From a virus, in IMG/VR virus record IMGVR_UViG_3300032236_001041, positions 1-45,399 of that record: 45,399 bases of DNA; one strand, given 5' to 3'. The position numbers and the translations under genes were made by a program. The notes beneath the pieces were generated by a model, which saw nothing but the letters and a program-made list of their open reading frames with translations, did no database searches and was not told the origin of the DNA. How positions within the stretch are numbered: the stretch's first letter is position 1; each line of letters opens with the position of its first letter. This document shows, one piece after another, positions 24,898 to 32,574 of this stretch.

Positions 24898-26014
24898 GAG
24901 GTGGTAATTTATTTATATCAAATGTGTCATACATGGTTTGTCTGCCTCCATCCAATGATAAAGTAGTAGCAGTTGCTTTAGGAAAGAACTGATCGCTCAA
25001 CCTTCTCAACTCTCTATTTAACTGAGCCTTTAACCCTGCAACAAATGGCATGGATTCTGTAGGATTAGCTAAATTCAAGTCAAAGTCTATCCCCTGCATC
25101 TTCTCATTGGATTGTCTTTCAGTTGCATTGCTTCTGGTAGTATGCTTTATTTGCTCAAGAACAGATATAGCCATGGTTAAACCTCTTGCCTCATCAAACA
25201 TATTAGCATTCTGAATAATCTTTTGAGTGTAGTCTTTATAAGAGCTAACCTCAATATTCATGCCGTAAGATTTAAATACCACAGAAGGATTAATCCGGTT
25301 AAAATCAAGTTCGCCTGCTTTCTTTGAAGACTGGAAAGGCCATGCTCCAAATATCTTTGTATCTGCCCAGGTATTTAACTGCTCATCTACAGCTTGGTTT
25401 GTTCCGAGATCATCCTGGAAGTATCCTATGTAGAACAATCCTCCTTTTCTTACCTCGTTATAAATTAGCTGCCAATTAAGTGTAACTGTTGTCTGACTAT
25501 TTGCAACCGTTGTAACTTCTTTAGTTAATAACGGAGCTTTAACAAGGTCATTAAACAGATACAGATTAAAAGTTGATGCCTGAGTAAAAAACAATGAAAT
25601 AGAGTTAAGCATTACTGCATAATCCCCTTCAGCTACTTTGATTCTATACCCGCAGAAGTTGCCCTGATTAGGTACCAGTACATTCCTTAAGTTAGACTGT
25701 CTTTCGTAGTTTAGCTTATGCTCGATTAATTGAGGTCTGTTAAATACAGCGTTTAGGCATCTTAATAATGCCGCTTTATCCATTCTTTGAAGTAAGGAAT
25801 TGAAATCACTATCACTTATATTGTCATCATCTTGAGTGTCATAAATTCTCGCAATTCTGCTTTGTGGGTGAAAGTCATCGTAATACCTTCCTGAGTCAGC
25901 CTGCTTGTTAGCAGTTGCCAAAGTAGGATACCCTGATTGAGTAGGCTGTTGCCAACCTACTCTACCAGAGAATGCCGTATTAATGCGCTCAATATCGAAG
26001 CCGTTGCTAATCAT
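24881..26014 (-). CDS. Head-tail connector candidate (377 aa)
   Basis: The start at ATG 26014 (MISNGFDIERINTAFSGRVGW) overlaps the upstream stop (TAATG); the longer in-frame start at 26107 would lie inside the upstream gene. A mixed alpha/beta protein seen after the capsid gene in several Bacteroidota phages. Capsid-associated or connector function is inferred from order only. Confidence 0.55.
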   Translation of the reverse strand: MISNGFDIERINTAFSGRVGWQQPTQSGYPTLATANKQADSGRYYDDFHPQSRIARIYDTQDDDNISDSDFNSLLQRMDKAALLRCLNAVFNRPQLIEHKLNYERQSNLRNVLVPNQGNFCGYRIKVAEGDYAVMLNSISLFFTQASTFNLYLFNDLVKAPLLTKEVTTVANSQTTVTLNWQLIYNEVRKGGLFYIGYFQDDLGTNQAVDEQLNTWADTKIFGAWPFQSSKKAGELDFNRINPSVVFKSYGMNIEVSSYKDYTQKIIQNANMFDEARGLTMAISVLEQIKHTTRSNATERQSNEKMQGIDFDLNLANPTESMPFVAGLKAQLNRELRRLSDQFFPKATATTLSLDGGRQTMYDTFDINKLPPRERNY

Positions 26015-26472
26015 TACTGAGTAATTGTCTTTCTTAAAGTATAAAGTACCTGCACTGGTGCCGAAACTGTACCAGATGAAGTAGCAGCTACAGTATAATA
26101 AACCCAAGGTGCACCAATAGATTTAATATAAGCTGTATGGGTATAGCTACCAATTGCGCCAAATACTGAACCGCTTGCACCTGCAGGAATTGCAGTATAA
26201 GAAGCAGAGTCTACAAGAAAATAACTTCTTGTATCATTCGAAGCAAAAAGGTAAACTTTACCAGCAACTGTACCGGATAGTTTATTCAGGTTAACTTGTA
26301 CACCAATCTCACGATAACCTGCAGTGGTTTTAATCACTTTAGCTACAGTGTCAGTATTGGTAAGAGTATCACCTTGCACCAATGGAAATGTATAAGCAGT
26401 TCCAAACTGTGCTTTTGCGCCTACTGCAAAAAGCAGTGTAAAGGCGAATAAAAACGATAGTATCTTTTTCAT
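26014..26472 (-). CDS. Signal-peptide protein in the head module (152 aa)
   Basis: A textbook Sec signal peptide (KKILSFLFAFTLLFAVGAKA, cleavage before QFG) followed by about 130 residues of predicted beta sandwich. The gene lies between the major capsid and connector genes, where decoration proteins are usually coded, 39 bases after the capsid stop. Either the signal is real and this is an exported protein encoded in the head cluster, or virion assembly uses the hydrophobic N-terminus another way. Confidence 0.72.
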   Translation of the reverse strand: MKKILSFLFAFTLLFAVGAKAQFGTAYTFPLVQGDTLTNTDTVAKVIKTTAGYREIGVQVNLNKLSGTVAGKVYLFASNDTRSYFLVDSASYTAIPAGASGSVFGAIGSYTHTAYIKSIGAPWVYYTVAATSSGTVSAPVQVLYTLRKTITQ

Positions 26473-26511
26473 TTACTTGTTTTTAGTTTGTTATAAAATA
26501 TTGTTTAGAAA

Positions 26512-27582
26512 CTATTGTCCTTGTCCGAAAAGGTGAACTACAGACTCATTGCTTGTACTCAATGGAGGTAAAGCATAAGCTACAGTAAGCGTTAACTCCC
26601 ACTGATCTACTACATCCTGAGTAGAACCACCAGAAGTATTTGCGCTTGTGTCGCTTCTTTGAGTGTACATAGAAATATCAGCAATTGCACCAGAGCCTAA
26701 CGGATCCTTCGCAGTTCCTAACATACCGATAGGACCACCAATATCTTCACTTAAACCCTTAACGTTTAATTGCTCATTCCAGTTTAAGCCACTAAATAAA
26801 CCTTTTGGAAGGATTAAAGCAGAACCTAAAGCGTAGTTTGAAGCAATAACATCTTGAGTTACAGCGATATTAGTTCCGGCATATTGGAATTGAGTGTTAG
26901 CGGCATTGCCTGCTCCTTGTTGTGCTGCATAGTCAAACGCTGCTGCAAGTTGCAAATCTGCAATTACATCTAATTCACCACCAAATAAGCGGGAAGCCAT
27001 ACCAGCCTTTGCGTACTGAATGAATTGTTTTTGATAAGTTTGGTTGATTTCAATTGCTGCATTAGCTTCATTATAAGAACCTACAACACCCCCAGAACCT
27101 AATCCTGCAGATGCTAATTGTGGATTCATTACAGCAGCAGTTAATTGAACTCTATTAGCATACAAGAAAGCAATTGCACTGTCATCATGACGCTTGCGCA
27201 GATTCTTCCATTTTTGCTCATAAAGATTCTCAAAGATTGCCTGATACTGCATAATGCTGTTTACGGCAAGTTTTCTCGGTAAAGAGAAAGGTTCAACATG
27301 GGTAACATAAACCAACTCAACCTTCCCACTATCCCCATAAGTGCCAGTGTGGTTGTAAGCCTTTGAAGTTCCATTACCTGGAGCGACATTGGTAAAGTAG
27401 TTGATTTCAACAGGGCGCAAAGGAGAAACTCTTAGCTCCTGAGCGTTAGGAATAGAATATTCCTGATTTTGGATAGCCAACTCAAATACAGTTGGTATCT
27501 TACGGCGTTGCTCCGGCGATTGATTTTTAGCGGTTACAACGGCCTGTCCTTTTGCCAGTACGGCTGTAGCATAATTTGCCAT
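26512..27582 (-). CDS. Major capsid protein
   Basis: 356 residues beginning MANYATAVLAKGQAVVTAKN. An N-terminal arm is followed by an alpha/beta body of HK97-like size (for example SIMQYQAIFENLYEQKWKNL and the GLSEDIGGPIGMLGTAKDPL loop). It has its own terminator/promoter island upstream (27710-27776) and follows a scaffold candidate, the usual order. No protease gene is evident nearby. Confidence 0.78.
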   Translation of the reverse strand: MANYATAVLAKGQAVVTAKNQSPEQRRKIPTVFELAIQNQEYSIPNAQELRVSPLRPVEINYFTNVAPGNGTSKAYNHTGTYGDSGKVELVYVTHVEPFSLPRKLAVNSIMQYQAIFENLYEQKWKNLRKRHDDSAIAFLYANRVQLTAAVMNPQLASAGLGSGGVVGSYNEANAAIEINQTYQKQFIQYAKAGMASRLFGGELDVIADLQLAAAFDYAAQQGAGNAANTQFQYAGTNIAVTQDVIASNYALGSALILPKGLFSGLNWNEQLNVKGLSEDIGGPIGMLGTAKDPLGSGAIADISMYTQRSDTSANTSGGSTQDVVDQWELTLTVAYALPPLSTSNESVVHLFGQGQ

Positions 27583-27709
27583 TTGTAATAAAATTTAACT
27601 TGAAAAAATTTTGTTGAATTTTACCGAATCCCTCGGCCGCTTGCTGAATCCCTCAGCACCGTATTAATGTGGTTTGAACTACAATCCCTGTAATTCGATT
27701 ACAAAGTAA

Positions 27710-27726
27710 GTAATTAATTTAATTAC
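27710..27726 (-). promoter_or_regulatory. Late promoter motif upstream of the capsid gene
   Basis: GTAATTAATTTAATTAC, intact 7-bp arms. On the minus strand it is followed by TTACTTTG, close to but not a perfect TAnnTTTG. A second palindrome, TGTAAT-TCG-ATTACA (27689-27703), lies just downstream. A terminator sits directly upstream, so the capsid message probably starts here, with a leader of about 120 bases. Confidence 0.68.
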
Positions 27727-27742
27727 TATCAAATATATTTTT

Positions 27743-27776
27743 AAAAAACAAAAGCCTCTGCTGTTTGCAGAGGCTT
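27743..27776 (-). terminator. Terminator after the scaffold candidate
   Basis: On the minus strand a perfect 10-bp stem AAGCCTCTGC / GCAGAGGCTT with a 5-base loop is followed by a T-rich tract (TTTGTTTTTT). Confidence 0.9.
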
Positions 27777-27798
27777 CTATTATATCTTAATGCTATTC

Positions 27799-28647
27799 CT
27801 AAGCGTTAAAATCAAAGTCCGGATTATCCTTGGTAACTCCTGCAAGGTAGTTTTCAAACTCTGGACTTACTACGTTCTTATCTGGGTTCTGCTCAAGCCA
27901 TTGCTTTTGCGCCTGAGAAAAACTCTTTATACCTGCAGCTCCTTTACCCGCGAAATTATCACCAGAGCCACGACCACCAGCTCCACCGCTACCTCCTGCT
28001 TGTTGTGTACCAAGTAGAATAGGTTTTTCGGTAAATATTTTAGTTACTACAGCAGACAAATCCAATGGATTGCGTGTTTTATCATCAAGCAATAATTCAC
28101 CATTCTTTTTAGCTACTACCTTACCGTCAACAGTTTCAAACTGCACATTAGCTTTAATGAGTGTTAATCTTTCCTCGTCTGATAAATCAGCCCCTCTATT
28201 TGCAGGGAACAATTTAATTAAGCTGTTATCAAATGCAATCTGATCGTTTTTAAGCTTAATTTCCTGAATACTTGATTCAAGGTTCTGCTTGTCAGTCTGC
28301 AATGCAGTAACCTGCTGTGTAAGCTGTGTTACTTTTTCATCGTTGGACTTACTTAGTTGCTCTTTTACATTGGTTACAAGGTCGGCTATTCGCTCTCCTT
28401 TTACATCAATATTCAGCTTTGTAGAGATTTCCTTCACTACTGTTTTAATAACAGCAGATTCAGCAGCTTTTTGCCCCTCTGATTTACTGTTGTTATCTCT
28501 TGCAGTAAGTTCATCTGGTGTAAATACTGTTACATCAGGCAATTCATAATCCTGATCTTCTTTAGCAGTTATTGCTGCTATTAGCTTGTCAACATCTAAT
28601 TTATAGACGGACTTTAGTTTATCGGTTACTTCCTTTTTGAGTGCCAT
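27799..28647 (-). CDS. Putative scaffolding protein (282 aa)
   Basis: A long coiled coil (about 85-145: SNDEKVTQLTQQVTALQTDK onward) is followed by a small alpha/beta part, a glycine-rich linker (GGSGGAGGRGSG) and a helical C-terminal tail. This layout, directly upstream of the capsid gene, is typical of scaffolds. The Gly-rich hinge before a short C-terminal helix would suit a capsid-binding end. Confidence 0.65.
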   Translation of the reverse strand: MALKKEVTDKLKSVYKLDVDKLIAAITAKEDQDYELPDVTVFTPDELTARDNNSKSEGQKAAESAVIKTVVKEISTKLNIDVKGERIADLVTNVKEQLSKSNDEKVTQLTQQVTALQTDKQNLESSIQEIKLKNDQIAFDNSLIKLFPANRGADLSDEERLTLIKANVQFETVDGKVVAKKNGELLLDDKTRNPLDLSAVVTKIFTEKPILLGTQQAGGSGGAGGRGSGDNFAGKGAAGIKSFSQAQKQWLEQNPDKNVVSPEFENYLAGVTKDNPDFDFNA

Positions 28648-28676
28648 TACTATTTTTGTTTAGTGAATAATAAAAA

Positions 28677-29273
28677 CTATTTTACAAAATAAAATCTTCC
28701 AACTGCAGGATGACCAGGATTGATTTGAGAACCTACAATGTTGAAATAAGACGGGTCTTTTCTCATTGGAAACTCTAATCTACCAATAAACTGCAAAGCA
28801 TGTTTTACAGGTATCTTAGTTGTGTGAATGTTTTTTGTTTCCTTAATGATAACCCCAACTAAATCAACTGGAGAGTTTTCTACCCCTTCATAACGTTGAT
28901 CTCTGATTACATCAACCTTTTTAACTTCAAAGGTTAAATGCACATTACCGTCCAACTGGTTTAAAAGCTCATAATACTTTTTGCAGTCTGCGCCTTTAAG
29001 ACCTTCTTTCGTATCAATTGCTTTTAACTGTTTAATAATCTCCTCTGATGGGTCTGCTACTTTAGCACTCTCAACTATAGGAGTTTCATCTATTGGAGGT
29101 TGAGTAGTGCCTGGAATATCTCCGGCATCCCCTTTTACACCGATAGAATCAAGAATCTGAGTAGCCTCATCTTCAGGGTAATTGTCTTTAATAGCTGTTG
29201 TCAGCTCTTCGCCTTGCAAGTCTTTAAGCTTTTTTAAAGCGGCATTAATTTGATTAGCATTTAATTTTGCCAT
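28677..29273 (-). CDS. Head-module protein (198 aa)
   Basis: Not recognised. The N-terminus is a short helical domain (NQINAALKKLKDLQGEEL) that recalls small LEM/SAP-like or tail-fold helices, then a Pro/Thr-rich linker, then a beta-rich C-terminal domain. It lies between portal and scaffold genes, so a minor head protein is plausible. Confidence 0.5.
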   Translation of the reverse strand: MAKLNANQINAALKKLKDLQGEELTTAIKDNYPEDEATQILDSIGVKGDAGDIPGTTQPPIDETPIVESAKVADPSEEIIKQLKAIDTKEGLKGADCKKYYELLNQLDGNVHLTFEVKKVDVIRDQRYEGVENSPVDLVGVIIKETKNIHTTKIPVKHALQFIGRLEFPMRKDPSYFNIVGSQINPGHPAVGRFYFVK

Positions 29274-29302
29274 TTCAATTGTATTTTAGTGAATAATAAA
29301 AA

Positions 29303-29578
29303 CTATTTGGAGTTAGCTTGCTGATATACTGGTATAATATCATCGCCGTATATGTTTACAAGCTTCTTAAGCTTCCTTTTGTGATTGTATGCCACCTGTA
29401 TAGGCATAGGGTAATTGTAAGACTTCATAGGGTCTACAGGCTTTCCATCAATTGTAGTTTCTCCTCTTGCTATAAACTCCCAACCTTTTACAATGTGGTT
29501 CTCATGCTTACTTACCATTATAGTATTTAATTCTCCAATGACAGCAGATATAGCCTTATATTTTTTTTTCTTTCCCAT
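29303..29578 (-). CDS. Hypothetical protein (91 aa)
   Basis: Basic at both ends (GKKKKYKA, HKRKLKKLV) with a beta-rich centre. Not recognised. Part of the head-module run of small genes. Confidence 0.55.
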   Translation of the reverse strand: MGKKKKYKAISAVIGELNTIMVSKHENHIVKGWEFIARGETTIDGKPVDPMKSYNYPMPIQVAYNHKRKLKKLVNIYGDDIIPVYQQANSK

Positions 29579-29721
29579 TATATAAATGATATTTTATACT
29601 TTGTTATGGTCTTAGTATGTAAGCTATTCAATACTTGACATTTTTTAATTAATAAAAAACCAAGTACTTTTTTCTCAGTAACCCACATTTTAATTTTAAA
29701 ATCCCAGTATTTATTACCCAT
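29578..29721 (-). CDS. Short hypothetical protein (47 aa)
   Basis: Start chosen at ATG 29721 (MGNKYWDFKIKMWVTEKK), just after the upstream stop at 29723; a longer in-frame start at 29799 overlaps that gene strongly. Very AT-rich; reality uncertain. Confidence 0.4.
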   Translation of the reverse strand: MGNKYWDFKIKMWVTEKKVLGFLLIKKCQVLNSLHTKTITKYKISFI

Positions 29722-29722
29722 A

Positions 29723-30019
29723 TTAAATAAGATTATGATAAACAGAGTGGTAAATGGATGGAGCAGTAAACGAAACCCACTCCTTAGAAGCAAACCCATT
29801 TTCTTTCCAAGAATCTCCAGCGTTATGTACTATAACATTTTTGCCGTTTTTGTTAGAAAACTCCTCAAATGTTTTTGGAGCGTAACCAGTAATATTACTT
29901 TTTCGACACTTGTTTAAGTACTTATTATATAAATACTCACACAGATATTTACTATAATATTTATACATTGTAAACATACCCATTGTGTCAACTATATCAA
30001 ATACGCTCTTCTCAGTCAT
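29723..30019 (-). CDS. Hypothetical protein (98 aa)
   Basis: Rich in Tyr, Lys and Asn, with a YKYYSKYLCEYLYNKYLNKC helix and a C-terminal WVSFTAPSIYHSVYHN segment. Not recognised. It looks more AT-rich than its neighbours, as does the following gene, suggesting a recently acquired pair within the head module. Confidence 0.5.
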   Translation of the reverse strand: MTEKSVFDIVDTMGMFTMYKYYSKYLCEYLYNKYLNKCRKSNITGYAPKTFEEFSNKNGKNVIVHNAGDSWKENGFASKEWVSFTAPSIYHSVYHNLI

Positions 30020-30029
30020 AACTTATAAG

Positions 30030-30518
30030 TTAATTTTCGAACACTTCATTCTCAAATAAGGCAATATCATCACCATAGTTTGATAGCTTATTTATTAAGC
30101 TGGCATACTCTATTACAGATGCATTCTGAATAGCGATATATTCCTGGATTATACCAAACGTGGTTTTACATACAGGGAAAATAGTTTCTGCATCATCTCC
30201 GTATAGATCAAGCAATGTAGCCTCCATTTCGTATGCGTTATTAAGAATGTCATCAAGACCAGTAAACGCTGGAGGTGTATCTATTTTCGGGAAAATTACA
30301 GTCTCATTCCAATCAGACAAGAAATTAACCCACTTCATATAGTGGCTGTTTTCATCTGTAGCCTCGTTTGTAAAATACTGAGCTGCATTATCGTAGCCGT
30401 TAGCTCTACACCATGCAGAAGCAGACTCATAAAAGTATCTTGCACTTAATTCGTTTGCTATTCTGCTTGTAATAGCATCAACTGCAACACCTTCCAATTT
30501 TCTTAATTTAACGCTCAT
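30030..30518 (-). CDS. Ferritin-like diiron protein (162 aa)
   Basis: The whole chain lines up by eye with bacterial ferritins: helix A with E23 and Y30 seven residues later (as E17/Y24 of E. coli FtnA) and a shared SAWC, helix B with E56-x-x-H59 (E50/H53), helix C with E99 (E94), and helix D with Q131 (Q127). Spacing 23-56 equals 17-50 in FtnA. FtnA E130 seems not to be kept. Ferritins oxidise Fe(II) and store it in 24-mer cages. The gene lies three bases after the portal gene within the head module. Whether it forms cages, sits in the virion, or protects DNA from iron and peroxide during infection is unknown. Confidence 0.8.
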   Translation of the reverse strand: MSVKLRKLEGVAVDAITSRIANELSARYFYESASAWCRANGYDNAAQYFTNEATDENSHYMKWVNFLSDWNETVIFPKIDTPPAFTGLDDILNNAYEMEATLLDLYGDDAETIFPVCKTTFGIIQEYIAIQNASVIEYASLINKLSNYGDDIALFENEVFEN

Positions 30519-30520
30519 AT

Positions 30521-32374
30521 TTACGCTGTTTGAAGTTTATCTATTTGAGCCTGAATAGCTCTCTTTTCTGTTGGCTTTTTAGCTTCCTTTAGCTTTTGCT
30601 CCAAAGCTGCTATTTCTGCTGAATTATCAACTGGCTCTTTTACAGGTTGCTTTTTCGGCATTTTAGTTTCTGCATAATCATACAGCTTCTGCCTTAATGT
30701 TTCCAATGGAGTGCCAATAATTACAATGTCCTGTAAGGTATCTTTCCACTCTCCAAAGTATAGTTTAGCCGCTAACATTTGCGGATTTGTTATGATAGTA
30801 GGAGCATCAATTAAGCTAACGTGAGGGAATGGTTCTACATCTAACAGCTTTAAGTATTTAGCCATCTGAATAGGGCTATTTTGATACAATGCCCTTAAGT
30901 ATCGCTCTATCTGTTCATCAAGCATAAACTCTGGCACTCCGTTGGTTCTCATGTCATAATACTGCTGTATAATATCATCAGGAGTCTCCAGTATATAATT
31001 GCGGCCATAAGAAATATTGCTCTTAAACTTATCGTTAAAGAAATATTTACCTATAAACTCAGCTATCATATTCTCGGTCTTTTCTGCCCAATCGGCTGTA
31101 GTGTTTAACCTGGAATATTTAGGCTGTAAGTTGCTTATGGTTTTTGTAGCAGTCTCTTTATTGTTGCCGTTTGTAGACATGCCGCTTGTAGATGTTGTAT
31201 TACTGCATCCCCAATAAGTAGAATAAATTATCTGCTCTGCAATATCAAGACTGCTGTCTTGTTTATCCCATGTAGCTATATCTGCACTGGCATATCCAAG
31301 AATACCTTTAACGTTGAAGTTTGGCACTTTCTCAAATATATCAAGAGGGAATTTAAGCACATCAGATGGCTTAGTTTGTAGCTTATAACCAGTGCCTCTA
31401 TCTGCATTAGCTGGTGTACAATCAGGGCATGCAGTACCTTTTACAACTCCCTCACCAGAGCAGGTAGAACACTTCATTAAAGGCTCAAAAGATTTAGGGA
31501 ATGCATGATATTTCTTTGAAAGGTCTCTTACTGATCTATCATAAAGAAAGTTATCTGCAAGCTCTAAAACCTGATGAATTGGAGAAAGAAATATTTGGTT
31601 ATCATCAAACTCCATTATGTCAGATATAACAAAAGCAGGAACTCTGCCCCATTCTGATGGTATAGGAAGTGGGTTTAATTGCTGCAACTGAGCAACTATT
31701 AAATTTTCTCCATCAAGTTTGTAAACTATATCTGCTGAATCATCTACAAATCTGTAGTATGCTGTTTTTTGCTTTGTATCTGTTGGCAGTTTATTATCTA
31801 TAACACCCATCTGCATACAGTCTCCTACAGTAAGAACAAAACAGATATATTCAAGCTTACGGCCACTACTGGCATAATCATGAATGCACTGTATAGATTT
31901 GTATGTAGGATAACATTTAGGCTCTGTTATCTTCTGCCCTTCCATATCCATTACCTGGTCCTGTTCTATAAAAACAACTCCCATAGGATCAGTACGGAAC
32001 GCATAAAGAGCAATATTACTCACCCATTTTCTTAAACTCATCCCAAATCTTATATCTTCAAGAATAGAGTTCATGTTCTTTTCGTCCTCTTCAGATAGGT
32101 TAAAATGAGAAGAGCCACCCCTGGCAGTAAATACCATTGATTCCTCCTGTAATATCCTGCTGAATAAATCCTTGTTTGAAGTTGGACACTTGGAACGTGA
32201 GGCAAAAACATCTTTATTCTCAAAGAAAGTGTCCTGTCTAAAGGCGTTCTGCAAATCTTCTGCCTTAATATGTACACGAAGCTTATTGTTTTGCTCCTTG
32301 CCCCAATTAATAGCATTTTTATTGGGGTTCTTTATTATAATATCCCTGATTTGCTTTTGATTATAAACGCCCAC
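30521..32374 (-). CDS. Portal protein with zinc-knuckle insert (617 aa)
   Basis: Follows terL and precedes the head genes; large, mixed alpha/beta with a long helical C-terminal part ending in a coiled coil (AALEQKLKEAKKPTEKRAIQ), as in portals. Residues 302-319 carry C-x2-C-x-G-x-G then C-x2-C (C302, C305, C316, C319), a DnaJ-like zinc-binding unit inserted in the body. Two tandem late-promoter motifs lie just upstream (32400-32434). The portal call rests on order and size; no single diagnostic motif. Confidence 0.75.
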   Translation of the reverse strand: MGVYNQKQIRDIIIKNPNKNAINWGKEQNNKLRVHIKAEDLQNAFRQDTFFENKDVFASRSKCPTSNKDLFSRILQEESMVFTARGGSSHFNLSEEDEKNMNSILEDIRFGMSLRKWVSNIALYAFRTDPMGVVFIEQDQVMDMEGQKITEPKCYPTYKSIQCIHDYASSGRKLEYICFVLTVGDCMQMGVIDNKLPTDTKQKTAYYRFVDDSADIVYKLDGENLIVAQLQQLNPLPIPSEWGRVPAFVISDIMEFDDNQIFLSPIHQVLELADNFLYDRSVRDLSKKYHAFPKSFEPLMKCSTCSGEGVVKGTACPDCTPANADRGTGYKLQTKPSDVLKFPLDIFEKVPNFNVKGILGYASADIATWDKQDSSLDIAEQIIYSTYWGCSNTTSTSGMSTNGNNKETATKTISNLQPKYSRLNTTADWAEKTENMIAEFIGKYFFNDKFKSNISYGRNYILETPDDIIQQYYDMRTNGVPEFMLDEQIERYLRALYQNSPIQMAKYLKLLDVEPFPHVSLIDAPTIITNPQMLAAKLYFGEWKDTLQDIVIIGTPLETLRQKLYDYAETKMPKKQPVKEPVDNSAEIAALEQKLKEAKKPTEKRAIQAQIDKLQTA

Positions 32375-32399
32375 TTGATGTAATTTGATAACAAATGTA

Positions 32400-32434
32400 G
32401 TAATTATTTTAATTACAGTAATTATTTTAATTAC
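32400..32434 (-). promoter_or_regulatory. Tandem late promoter motifs before the portal gene
   Basis: Two perfect copies of GTAATTATTTTAATTAC (32400-32416 and 32418-32434, plus-strand reading), separated by one base. On the minus strand the proximal copy runs straight into TACATTTG, a TAnnTTTG element (32393-32400), giving a leader of about 15 bases before the portal ATG. Confidence 0.75.
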
Positions 32435-32446
32435 TTTTCATGTGTA

Positions 32447-32478
32447 TAAACAAGAAAGCCCCTAATTAATAGGAGCTT
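32447..32478 (-). terminator. Hairpin terminator between terL and portal
   Basis: On the minus strand AAGCTCCTA / TAGGGGCTT (one mismatch) with a 5-base loop is followed by a T-rich TTCTTGTTT stretch. It separates the terminase message from the portal promoters. Confidence 0.65.
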
Positions 32479-32546
32479 CCCTGCCTTAATCAAAACATAA
32501 ATTAGGACTTTTACATTAAATCATACAAACATTACTTTTAGGAGTT

Positions 32547-32574
32547 CAAAGATAAGGGTAATTATTTTAATTAC
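32547..32574 (-). promoter_or_regulatory. Late promoter motif at the end of terL
   Basis: GTAATTATTTTAATTAC (32558-32574) overlaps the terL stop codon. On the minus strand TATCTTTG (TAnnTTTG) follows three bases later. Transcription from here would meet the hairpin at 32447-32478 after roughly 80-100 bases. Confidence 0.6.
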
